The position numbers were made by a program, and so were the translations under genes. Below, piece by piece: positions 8,658 through 16,019 of a stretch of 64,000 nt of DNA. Numbering within the stretch: the stretch's first letter is position 1; each line of letters opens with the position of its first letter. The notes under the pieces were generated by a model, which saw nothing but the letters and a program-made list of their open reading frames with translations, was not told the origin of the DNA and made no database searches. The DNA is from Sciscionella marina DSM 45152 (GTDB lineage: Bacteria; Actinomycetota; Actinomycetes; Mycobacteriales; Pseudonocardiaceae). The stretch covers positions 992,001 to 1,056,000 of the forward strand of contig NZ_KB905380.1 in the NCBI RefSeq assembly GCF_000379465.1, in the 5' to 3' direction.

Positions 8658-9353
8658 GTGCACGAGGAACAGGATCCGGTCAGGGCGGCGCGTGATCTGG
8701 CGCGCCACCGCTTCGGCGCGGCGCATCTGGTGATCGTGGGCGGCAGCGTCCTCACCCCGCGCAGGACGGCGACCTCCGATCTGGACATGCTGGTGGTCAC
8801 CGCGCCCCGCGAGCGGGCGACCCACCACGCGCTGCACTGGCAGAGCTGGCCGGTGGAAGTGCTCGAACACGACGAGCGGACCCTGTCCGCCGCCTGCGCG
8901 GACCACCTCGCCCGCCGCTGGCCCGGGCTTCCCCGGTTGATCGCCGAGGGAGTGATCCTCGCCGACCGCCGGGACCTGGGTTCGCGCCTGCAGGAGGAGA
9001 TGCGCGGCAGGCTCGCCGCAGGTCCCGCCGCGGCGACCGGGGCCGAACTCGCGGCGCACCGCTTCGAACTGACCGATCTGCTCGACGATCTCACCGGCAG
9101 CACCGACCCGGCCGAGACCGCGTTCATCTCGGCCCGGCTGCTCACCAAGACCGCGCAACTGGCCCTTCTCGAGGCGCGGCACTGGCAAGGAACCGGGAAA
9201 TGGCTGCTGCGTGAGCTGCGCGAGCACGATCCCCGCCTTGCAGAGGAGCTCAGCGCCGCACTCGGCGATCCGGTGACACTGCGCGCGCTCGCGAACGAGG
9301 TGCTCGACCGGGCAGGCGGGCCACTACGGGAGGGATACCAGACGGCGCTGTAG
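8658..9353 (+). CDS. Nucleotidyltransferase-domain protein
   Basis: This 231-residue protein has a minimal nucleotidyltransferase motif near residue 27: GGSVLTPRRTATSDLDMLVV, a GGS loop followed by the metal-binding Asp-x-Asp. A predicted helical C-terminal half (ISARLLTKTAQLALLEARHW) could bind a substrate or partner. Similar MNT-type proteins transfer nucleotides to small molecules, tRNA or proteins. No HEPN partner gene adjoins it, so a toxin-antitoxin role is not supported. It ends five bases from the convergent ligase gene. Confidence 0.7.
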   Translation: MHEEQDPVRAARDLARHRFGAAHLVIVGGSVLTPRRTATSDLDMLVVTAPRERATHHALHWQSWPVEVLEHDERTLSAACADHLARRWPGLPRLIAEGVILADRRDLGSRLQEEMRGRLAAGPAAATGAELAAHRFELTDLLDDLTGSTDPAETAFISARLLTKTAQLALLEARHWQGTGKWLLRELREHDPRLAEELSAALGDPVTLRALANEVLDRAGGPLREGYQTAL

Positions 9354-9358
9354 CCCGC

Positions 9359-10783
9359 TCACATCCGCGCGGCGCGCAGGGCGGTGCGGCGCACCTTCCC
9401 GGTGTCGTCCCGCAGTGGCTCGGTGACCAGCTCGAAGGTCCGTGGCCGTTTGTGCGCGGAGAGCCGTGGTTCCAGGTGCGCGGCGAGTTCGGACTCGGTC
9501 ACCCCCGCCGCTTCGACGATGGCGTGCACCCGGCTGCCGAGGTCGCCGTCCGGGAGGCCGATCACCGCACAGGAAAGGGCGCCGGGATGTTCGAGGATGG
9601 CGTTCTCCACCTCGGCCGGATACACGTTCACCCCGCCCACCAGGATCATGTCGGTGAGCCGGTCGTGCAGATAGAGGTACCCGTCCTCGTCGAATTCGCC
9701 GATGTCCCCGAGTGAGGCCCAGCCCTGCAGTTCCTTGGCCTCGGCACCGATGTAACGGTAGGAGGCGGGCTCACCGGGGGTGACTCTGGTGTACACCTCG
9801 CCCGGGGTGCGCGGCGTCGTGACCCGTGCCCCGTCCTGATCGAACAGGGCCAGTTCACCCCAGGTCTGGGCGCCGACCGAACCGGGATGCTCGAGCCACT
9901 CGGTTCCGCTGATCGTGCAACCCGCCTGCGCCTCGGTGCCCGCGTAGAGCTCCCAGATCCGTTCCGGGCCGAGCCAGTCGATCCAGGCTCGTTTGGTGGC
10001 CGGTGGGCACGGAGCCGCGACATGCCACACCATGCGCAGCGAGGACAGGTCGTACCCGTGGCGCACGGACCGGGAAAGTGCCTCGATCCGGCGCATCATG
10101 GTCGGCACCAGGTACAGCCAGCTGATCGCGTTCGGGGCCACCGCGGCGAGGGTGGCCTCCGGATCGAACCGTTCGAGCATGGTCACCGTGCCGCCGCCGA
10201 ACAGGGCGTAGCTCGCCACGCACAGCGGCGCGTTGTGCTGCAGCGGGGCGGGCAGCAGCAACCGCTCCCCGGGCTCGATGCCCCACACCAGCGCGTCGAG
10301 CCCGCGGTAGACCGCCTCGCGACCGGCGAGGATGATCTTCGGCCGTCCGGTGGAACCGCCCGAGGTCGGCGCCTTCCAGGACGGGGCGATGACCTCGGGC
10401 AGATCCGCATCGGAATACCCGGAGAGCCCGTCGACCGCGACGGTGCCCTCGAGGACCGCGCCCGGATCGGCGAGCTCCAGGATCTCCCGGCGCTCCTGCT
10501 CGGCCAGCCGCGCCGAGAGCGGTTGCGGGATGGCACCCACCTTGTAGCAGGCGAACAGCGCCACGATCGCCGCGCAGGAGTTCGGCAGCAGCAGCGAGAC
10601 GATCCGCCCCGGTTCCACCCCGTGCTCGCGCAGTCCGTGCGCCACCCGGTTGCTCGCCCGATGCAACTGCGACCAGGTCAGTTCCTCGTCCCCGCAGCGC
10701 ACGGCCACCTGATCCGGGCGGTCGGTGGCGTACGCCCTCGGGATCGAGCACAGTGGGAATCCGTCCTCGGGTACGAAAGTCAT
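9359..10783 (-). CDS. AMP-dependent acyl-CoA synthetase/ligase
   Basis: The 474-residue protein is of the ANL superfamily, which activates a carboxylate with ATP and usually loads it on CoA. Motifs are the P-loop APTSGGSTGRPK around residue 165, the adenine block WELYAGTEA, LGDIGEFDEDGYLYLHDR and the C-terminal catalytic lysine in RDDTGKVRR. The overall pattern resembles bile-acid-CoA or aromatic-acid ligases. ATG at 10783 is preceded by GAGGAGG and lies eleven bases after the flavoenzyme stop. Co-transcription with the sarcosine-oxidase-like gene suggests the ligase handles an acid made in the same pathway. The substrate is unknown. Confidence 0.87.
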   Translation of the reverse strand: MTFVPEDGFPLCSIPRAYATDRPDQVAVRCGDEELTWSQLHRASNRVAHGLREHGVEPGRIVSLLLPNSCAAIVALFACYKVGAIPQPLSARLAEQERREILELADPGAVLEGTVAVDGLSGYSDADLPEVIAPSWKAPTSGGSTGRPKIILAGREAVYRGLDALVWGIEPGERLLLPAPLQHNAPLCVASYALFGGGTVTMLERFDPEATLAAVAPNAISWLYLVPTMMRRIEALSRSVRHGYDLSSLRMVWHVAAPCPPATKRAWIDWLGPERIWELYAGTEAQAGCTISGTEWLEHPGSVGAQTWGELALFDQDGARVTTPRTPGEVYTRVTPGEPASYRYIGAEAKELQGWASLGDIGEFDEDGYLYLHDRLTDMILVGGVNVYPAEVENAILEHPGALSCAVIGLPDGDLGSRVHAIVEAAGVTESELAAHLEPRLSAHKRPRTFELVTEPLRDDTGKVRRTALRAARM

Positions 10784-10794
10784 GATCGCCCTCC

Positions 10795-11919
10795 TCAGCC
10801 GAACCGCTTGGGATCCACAAAGGACAGATCGGTGCACGAGGGCTCCCCGGTCACCGTGTCCGCGAGCGCCTCGCCGAGCGCGGTGGCGTGTTTGAAGGCG
10901 TGCCCGCTGCCACCGCCGCCGAGCACCACGCGGTCCCCGATGCGCCCGAGCACGAACTGCTCGTCCGGGGTCTTGGTGTACATGCAGATGGTCACCCTGC
11001 TCGGTTCCGGGGCCAGGCCCTCGATCCCGCGCCGCACCAGCGAGCCGATCAGCTCCCAGTCCCGTTCCCGCACTCGCCGGTCCAGCGCGTCCGGATCGGT
11101 GCGCGGATTCGCCGGGTTGTCCGCGGGCCCGCATTTCGGGTCACCGCCGTCCATCCCGCCGTGCCCCCACATCCGGAGCCCGTCGTCCAACTGGCGGATG
11201 AAGGTCGGGAACCGATCCACCGCGAAGCCTTCGGGATCCGCGCGCGGGGCGAACCAGGTCTGCGGGGTGCGGAACGGTTCGAGCGGGATCCCGGGCGCGA
11301 AGGCGCGCAACCAGGCTCCGGTGGTCAGCACCACCTGCTCGACCCGGTAGTCCTGCTCCGGAGTGCGCACCAGCACGCCGTCCTCGTCCGGGGTCACCTC
11401 GCGCACCCGCCTGCCGAACACGGTCTGCGCACCGGCCTGCTCCGCAGCACGGCAGGCCGCCGTCACCCCGCGTTCCGGTCGCACCACTCCGGCGTTCTCG
11501 TCGCGCAGCGCGATGTGCCCCGCCGTGTTCGGCCGGTGCTGGGGGAACTCCGTGGCGAGGTCGACATCGGTCAACCGTTCCCCGTTCGCCTCCGCCGCTT
11601 CCCTGGTCGCGGTGACCAGCGGCGAGTCCGGTGCCCCGATGGTCAGACCCCCGGTGAGCTCGAGCAGATGGGTCCCGGTGCGTTCCTCGAGTTCGCGCCA
11701 CAGCTCGGCGGCCCGCCGCGCGAGCGGAACCAGGCCCGGATGCTCCAGGCACACCGTGCGGAACAGCCGCGTGTCCCCGTGCGAGGAGCCGCGGTCGTGC
11801 CCGGCGGCGAACTGCTCGATCCCGATCGCCTCCACGCCCCGTTCGGCGAGCCGCCACAACGCGTTCGAGCCCATCGCCCCGAGCCCGATCACCGCGACCC
11901 GCGCATCCGTACTGCCCAT
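10795..11919 (-). CDS. Monomeric sarcosine oxidase / N-methyl-amino-acid oxidase family flavoenzyme
   Basis: A 374-residue FAD enzyme of the MSOX/N-methyltryptophan oxidase/pipecolate oxidase group, which removes N-methyl groups or oxidises cyclic amino acids. The dinucleotide fold VAVIGLGAMGSNALWRLA is at the N-terminus, GSSHGDTRLFR follows, and ICMYTKTPDEQF carries the cysteine that covalently binds FAD in this family. GSGHAFKHATALGEALAD closes the flavin domain. ATG at 11919 has AAGGAG upstream. It is divergent from a MarR gene across a shared operator. Proximity to tryptophan catabolism makes an N-methyltryptophan-type substrate conceivable, but that is speculation. Confidence 0.85.
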   Translation of the reverse strand: MGSTDARVAVIGLGAMGSNALWRLAERGVEAIGIEQFAAGHDRGSSHGDTRLFRTVCLEHPGLVPLARRAAELWRELEERTGTHLLELTGGLTIGAPDSPLVTATREAAEANGERLTDVDLATEFPQHRPNTAGHIALRDENAGVVRPERGVTAACRAAEQAGAQTVFGRRVREVTPDEDGVLVRTPEQDYRVEQVVLTTGAWLRAFAPGIPLEPFRTPQTWFAPRADPEGFAVDRFPTFIRQLDDGLRMWGHGGMDGGDPKCGPADNPANPRTDPDALDRRVRERDWELIGSLVRRGIEGLAPEPSRVTICMYTKTPDEQFVLGRIGDRVVLGGGGSGHAFKHATALGEALADTVTGEPSCTDLSFVDPKRFG

Positions 11920-11976
11920 GCCCGTTCTCCTTCCGCCTGCGCCGCGTATGAGTCTGCCACGCCTGAGACCTAAATT

Positions 11977-12015
11977 ACTTAGCTACACTAATAAAAAATG
12001 TTAGACTGGCTAAGT
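11977..12015 (+). promoter_or_regulatory. MarR-type operator overlapping the marR promoter and start
   Basis: Imperfect inverted repeat: ACTTAGCTACACTAA (11977-11991) against TTAGACTGGCTAAGT (12001-12015), 12 of 15 positions complementary, separated by nine bases. It lies in a short AT-rich patch between the divergent oxidase and MarR genes, and covers the -10 TAGACT and the GTG start of the regulator. This arrangement fits autorepression and joint control of both directions. Confidence 0.65.
12002..12007 (+). promoter_or_regulatory. -10 element TAGACT of leaderless marR
   Basis: TAGACT ends six bases before the GTG at 12014. There is no ribosome site, so the transcript probably begins at the start codon. 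The element sits inside the inverted repeat described for this intergenic region. Confidence 0.5.
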
Positions 12016-12478
12016 GAATGATCCGATCACCGAGCTCGCGGCGGCGCTGCGGCCGCTGGTGTTCCGGCTGTACTACGTCGCCCGGCGCCAGACCCCGCAG
12101 CATCAGCTGACCCTGACCCAGGGTTCGGTCGTGCGCGCCCTGGTCGAGGGCGGACCGGCGCGGATGAGCGCGCTCGCCGAGGCCGAGGGGGTTCAGCTGC
12201 CCTCGATGACGAACGTGATCGGTCGCCTAGAACGGATGGGAATCGTGCGCCGGGTCCCGGATCCGGCGGACCGCAGGGCCACCAAGGTCGAGCTCACCGA
12301 GACCGGGCGGCGGTTCTACGACGAGGTCGTGGTGGCCCGGGTGGAGTTCATCCGCGAACGGCTCACCGGGCTCAGCGCATCGGACCGGATCGCGATCGCG
12401 GCCGCGATCCCCGCATTCGAGCGCTTGCTCGACCAGGAAGCACCTGTCGATTCGGGAAGGAAAACTGATAGCCGATGA
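12014..12478 (+). CDS. MarR family transcriptional regulator
   Basis: A 154-residue winged-helix regulator. The recognition helix region GPARMSALAEAEGVQLPSMT leads into IGRLERMGIVRRVPDPADRR, where Asp-x-Arg of the wing (DPADRRATKVELTETG) is the MarR signature. Start GTG 12014 directly follows a -10 element, and its operator overlaps both. The stop overlaps the MFS start by four bases (ATGA), so regulator and transporter are one unit. The likely role is ligand-responsive repression of this exporter and possibly of the divergent oxidase/ligase operon. Confidence 0.9.
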   Translation: MNDPITELAAALRPLVFRLYYVARRQTPQHQLTLTQGSVVRALVEGGPARMSALAEAEGVQLPSMTNVIGRLERMGIVRRVPDPADRRATKVELTETGRRFYDEVVVARVEFIRERLTGLSASDRIAIAAAIPAFERLLDQEAPVDSGRKTDSR

Positions 12479-13689
12479 GCACCGAAGCGCATCCGCGCCT
12501 GCTCGACGCATTGAAAGGACAACCGAAACAGGTCTGGATCACCGCATTCGCCGCGGTGATCGCGTTCATGGGGATCGGCCTCGTCGACCCGATCCTGCTC
12601 TCCATCGCCAAGGGGCTGAACGCGAGCCCCTCCCAGGTCACCCTGCTGTTCGCCTCATATCTGGGGGTGCAGGTGGTCGCGATGCTGGTGACCGGGGCGT
12701 GCAGCGCCCGGTTCGGCGCCAAGCGCACCGTGGTCACCGGGCTCGCGCTGATCGTGATCGCCACCGCGGTGTGCGCGATGGCCGGTGACATCGGCCAGCT
12801 GATCGCGCTGCGCGGGTTGTGGGGGCTGGGCAACGCCTTCTTCATCGCCACCGCGCTCTCGGTGATCGTCGGCGCGGCGAGCGGTGGGCAGAAGGGTGCG
12901 ATCCTGCTCTACGAGGCGGCGCTCGGGGTCGGGCTCGCGATCGGGCCACTGCTCGGCGCACTGCTCGGCTCGATCTCCTGGCGTGGACCGTTCCTGGGCA
13001 CGGCGGTCCTGATGGCGGTCGGCCTGGTGCTGTGCGTGGTGTTCCTGGCCAAGGACAATCACCTGCAGACCGAACGCATCCGGATCTCCGATCCGCTGCG
13101 CGCGCTGCGCCACGGCGGCCTGCTGCGCACCTCGATCGGTTCGGCGCTGTACACCTTCGCGTTCTTCACGGTGCTCGCCTGGACCCCGTTCGTGCTCGGA
13201 TTCTCCGCCATCAACGTCGGGCTGGTGTTCTTCGGCTGGGGTCTCGCGGTCGCGGTGGCCGGGGTGTTCCTGGCGCCGAAGCTCGCGGGCAAACTCGGTG
13301 AACGGCACGCGACCGCGCTCTCGGTGCTGGCCTACGCGGTGCTGATGGCGGTACTGATCGTGCCGAGCAAACCAGTGGTCGTGGTGCTGGTGATCGTCTC
13401 CGGTCTGGTGTCCGGGCTGCTGAACACCCTGTTCACCGGGACCGCGATGAGCGTGAGCCCGGCACCACGCCCGGTCGCGAGCGGCGGTTACAACTTCTGC
13501 CGCTGGCTCGGTGGCGCCGCGGCCGCGATCCTGGTCAGCCACATCGCGGAGTGGACCGGTTTTCCGCACGCACCATTCCTGGTCGCCGCGGTCTGCTGTG
13601 TGATCGCCGGGCTGTTGCTGCTCGGCAGGGGCAAGGATCAGCGCACGGTGCCCGAGGAGGCCGCGCTGGTCGGTGCCGAGGAACTGTGA
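12475..13689 (+). CDS. MFS transporter
   Basis: A 404-residue membrane protein with about twelve hydrophobic segments. The first (TAFAAVIAFMGIGLVDPILL) precedes a cytoplasmic loop with the MFS motif A remnant GACSARFGAKRTVVTGL, and ALGVGLAIGPLLGALLG resembles the motif C (GPxLGG) of drug:H+ antiporters. It is co-transcribed with MarR, which points to efflux of a small molecule. The last 52 bases are antisense to the 3' end of the PAP2 phosphatase gene. Confidence 0.88.
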   Translation: MSTEAHPRLLDALKGQPKQVWITAFAAVIAFMGIGLVDPILLSIAKGLNASPSQVTLLFASYLGVQVVAMLVTGACSARFGAKRTVVTGLALIVIATAVCAMAGDIGQLIALRGLWGLGNAFFIATALSVIVGAASGGQKGAILLYEAALGVGLAIGPLLGALLGSISWRGPFLGTAVLMAVGLVLCVVFLAKDNHLQTERIRISDPLRALRHGGLLRTSIGSALYTFAFFTVLAWTPFVLGFSAINVGLVFFGWGLAVAVAGVFLAPKLAGKLGERHATALSVLAYAVLMAVLIVPSKPVVVVLVIVSGLVSGLLNTLFTGTAMSVSPAPRPVASGGYNFCRWLGGAAAAILVSHIAEWTGFPHAPFLVAAVCCVIAGLLLLGRGKDQRTVPEEAALVGAEEL

Positions 13690-14579
13690 GGATCCGGCCG
13701 CTCGGTCGCCAGCCTGCGCCAGCTGGCCAGGAAGACCAGGGCGGCCAGGATCGAACCCGCCGAGGCCAGCGAACCCGCCCCCAGATACACCGTCCAGGTG
13801 TTGGTGCGCACGGTCTCGGCGAATCCTTCGTTCCCGATCGGCAGCAGCCACAGGAGCAGGCCCAGCGCCAGCGAGGCCGCGGCGACACCCACGAAGAAGA
13901 CCGCGATCAGCACCCGCGGGACTTTCCGCGGTCCCTCGTAGGCACTGACCAGGCCGCGGCGGGCCAGCCACATCGAGGCGAAGCAGGCGATGGCCAGGGC
14001 GAGCGCGTCGGCGGCGAGGGTGTCGGAGAGCCGATGCCATTTCGCGGTGATCGTGTAGGCCCCGATCCCGACCGCCCAGCTCAGCACGAAGAACATGGCC
14101 ACCCCGCGCCACCGGTGCGGCAGCACGATCAGCGCGGCGAACAGCACGGTCATCCCGATGGTGGTGTGCCCGCTCGGCAGACTGTTGCCCTGATAGGCAT
14201 CGGAGACCGGGATCAGTTCGGGGCGCGGCAGCACGAACCGTTTGAGCGCCTGGGTCACCACCTGGCCGAGCCCGATCACCCCGACCGCGACGACGGTCAG
14301 ATCGAGCCGCCTGCGCAGCAGCCCGACCGCGGCGACCACGAGGACGGCCGCGGCCAGCGAGTACACGGTGATCCTGCCCAGCGCGGTGTCCGCCTGCCCG
14401 CTCTCGGCCGCGGCGGCCTGGTCCGCGCCGCGCAGCGCGGCGTTCTCCAGGGCCTGTCCCACGGGGGTGAGCACGGCGAGCACGTAGACCGCGACGGCGA
14501 ACGCGATGCTCGCCCACGCGATGATCAACCAGCGGTGCTTGACCTCTCCCGGCACCTCTCCGGACATTTCTCCCGACAC
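13638..14579 (-). CDS. PAP2-family membrane phosphatase
   Basis: The 313-residue integral membrane protein carries the three PAP2 signature elements in order: KRFVLPRP (Kx6RP), PSGHTTIG (PSGH) and the SRxxxxxHxxxD-type segment with WHRLSD. About six hydrophobic helices surround them. The family removes phosphate from phosphatidic acid, isoprenyl diphosphates or similar lipids. GTG at 14579 is used, with ATG at 14567 as an alternative. The C-terminal 17 codons overlap the oppositely directed MFS gene. The tail beyond the last helix is Ser/Ala rich and probably cytoplasmic. Confidence 0.87.
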   Translation of the reverse strand: MSGEMSGEVPGEVKHRWLIIAWASIAFAVAVYVLAVLTPVGQALENAALRGADQAAAAESGQADTALGRITVYSLAAAVLVVAAVGLLRRRLDLTVVAVGVIGLGQVVTQALKRFVLPRPELIPVSDAYQGNSLPSGHTTIGMTVLFAALIVLPHRWRGVAMFFVLSWAVGIGAYTITAKWHRLSDTLAADALALAIACFASMWLARRGLVSAYEGPRKVPRVLIAVFFVGVAAASLALGLLLWLLPIGNEGFAETVRTNTWTVYLGAGSLASAGSILAALVFLASWRRLATERPDPHSSSAPTSAASSGTVR

Positions 14580-14607
14580 GGCACGGGATTACATCACAAC
14601 GCTGCGT

Positions 14608-15486
14608 TCACGGACGGGCGAGCCGGGCGCCGAGTTCGGTGAGCACCGTGCCGAGCGGGCGCTGCACACGCAGCAGGGCGTGTCCGTCGCCCCGAGTCAC
14701 GCCGTTGTTCACGATCAGCACGGGCTTGCCGGATTTGGCGGCGTGCCGCACGAACCGCAGCCCGGACATGACCGCGAGCGAGGAACCGAGCACCAGCACC
14801 GCGCTCGCCCGGTCGACGAGCCGGAAGCAGTGCGCCACCCGCGGGCGCGGCACGCTCTCCCCGAAGAACACGACATCCGGTTTGAGCACCCCGCCACAGG
14901 ATTCGCAGTCCACGAGGGTGAATTCGCGGACGAGTTCCTCGGCCAGTTCCACATCCCCGTCCGGGTTCACCTCGCTCGTGGTCGCGGTGAAGTCCGGGTT
15001 CGCCGCGCGCAGCCGCCCGTCCAGGGCTTCCCTTCCGCTGTACCGGGAACAGCCCAGGCAGATCACCCGGTCGAGATTCCCGTGCAGTTCCACCACATCC
15101 GGGGTGCCCGCGCTGGTGTGCAGCCCGTCCACGTTCTGCGTGATGACCCCGCCGAGCAGCCCGGCGGCCCGCAGCCCGGCGACCGCGTGATGCCCCGCGT
15201 TCGGCCGGGCGCGGGCGATCGTGCGCCAGCCGAGGTGACTGCGCGCCCAGTAGCGGCGGCGCCCGGACGCGCTGTGCAGGAACTCCTCGTAGGTCATCGG
15301 GGTGTGCCTGCGCAGGCTGCCGGTCTCGCCCCGGTAGTCCGGGATCCCCGATTCGGTGGAGATCCCCGCCCCGCTCAGCGCGAGTACGCCGCCCGCACGC
15401 AGCGCCTCCTCGACCGCGTCGAGTTCCCCGGTGACCGGGCAGCCTCCGGTCTCGCCGGTCCAGCTCAGCGTCGGTCGGGTGCGCAC
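14608..15486 (-). CDS. Sir2-family NAD-dependent protein deacylase
   Basis: The 292-residue protein has the sirtuin motifs GAGISTESGIPDYRG (NAD binding), TQNVDGLH, the catalytic His in VELHGN and a structural zinc site formed by CLGC and CESC. It removes acyl groups from lysine using NAD. GTG at 15486 is chosen because TAGACT lies seven bases upstream on the same strand with no ribosome site, making the gene leaderless. A second GTG at 15435 is possible. The promoter overlaps the stop codon of the upstream SWIM gene. Confidence 0.92.
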   Translation of the reverse strand: MRTRPTLSWTGETGGCPVTGELDAVEEALRAGGVLALSGAGISTESGIPDYRGETGSLRRHTPMTYEEFLHSASGRRRYWARSHLGWRTIARARPNAGHHAVAGLRAAGLLGGVITQNVDGLHTSAGTPDVVELHGNLDRVICLGCSRYSGREALDGRLRAANPDFTATTSEVNPDGDVELAEELVREFTLVDCESCGGVLKPDVVFFGESVPRPRVAHCFRLVDRASAVLVLGSSLAVMSGLRFVRHAAKSGKPVLIVNNGVTRGDGHALLRVQRPLGTVLTELGARLARP

Positions 15487-15491
15487 CCTGT

Positions 15492-16019
15492 TCAGTCTAG
15501 GGTGTCTCCGAGGTAGAAACCGGCGGCAGGCACCTCGGCGAGGGCGATCCAGCCGCGGTTCTCCTGGGCCGGTGCCACCCCGCGCACCGTGAGGGCAAGC
15601 CGGGGTTCCTCATCGATTCGCCTGGTCAGCGCGTACAGCGTGGCGAGCAGGTGCACGCAGCGGGGTTTGCGGCCTGCGCAGCCACAGTGCTGTTCACCGA
15701 GCTCGGCGAGCCCGATGCCCTGTTCGGCAAGGCACTCGTGCAGCTCGTCCGCGAGTTCGCCCGGTGCGCCGGCGGGATGCTCGGCACGCAGGCGCGCGAC
15801 CGTCTCACGGTCCTCGAACGGGGGCACCTCGATCCGGACCGGGTACCCGCGCACCTCCGCCTCGACCAGACCCGGTGTGACCCGCGGACCCGTCACCTCC
15901 TCGTTGCGGGCCATGCGCCGCGCCCTGGGCAGCGCGGGTTCCGGCGCGGTGAGACGGGCCGATTCCACGGTGCGCAGCCAGGCGCGTCCCCATGGGGTCA
16001 CACCGAATTCGCCCGCCAT
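15492..16019 (-). CDS. SWIM zinc-finger protein
   Basis: A 175-residue protein whose centre holds the SWIM pattern CxCxnCxH as CGCAGRKPRCVHLLAT, a zinc-binding fold found in proteins that act with SNF2 ATPases. The N-terminal part (FGVTPWGRAWL) matches companions of bacterial Snf2 helicases. ATG at 16019 overlaps the helicase stop by one base (TGATG); GTG at 16022 is an alternative. Coupling to the ATPase gene implies the two proteins work together on DNA, possibly as substrate recogniser and motor. The biological task is unknown. Confidence 0.87.
   Translation of the reverse strand: MAGEFGVTPWGRAWLRTVESARLTAPEPALPRARRMARNEEVTGPRVTPGLVEAEVRGYPVRIEVPPFEDRETVARLRAEHPAGAPGELADELHECLAEQGIGLAELGEQHCGCAGRKPRCVHLLATLYALTRRIDEEPRLALTVRGVAPAQENRGWIALAEVPAAGFYLGDTLD
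15494..15499 (-). promoter_or_regulatory. -10 element TAGACT of leaderless sirtuin gene
   Basis: On the minus strand TAGACT ends seven bases before the GTG at 15486. It overlaps the TGA stop (15492-15494) of the SWIM-domain gene, so the sirtuin probably has its own transcript. Confidence 0.5.

Noticed and set aside
8658-9353. MNT/HEPN toxin-antitoxin system
   Set aside because: The nucleotidyltransferase motif is present, but there is no adjacent HEPN gene with an RxxxxH motif, and the protein is longer than typical MNT antitoxins.
12655-14517. Very long minus-strand open frame opposite the MFS gene, and similar long frames elsewhere (for example 24441-26669 plus)
   Set aside because: These are mirror frames caused by high GC and lack of stop codons. 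They are rich in Arg, Gly and His, match no fold, and run antisense to genes with clear motifs.
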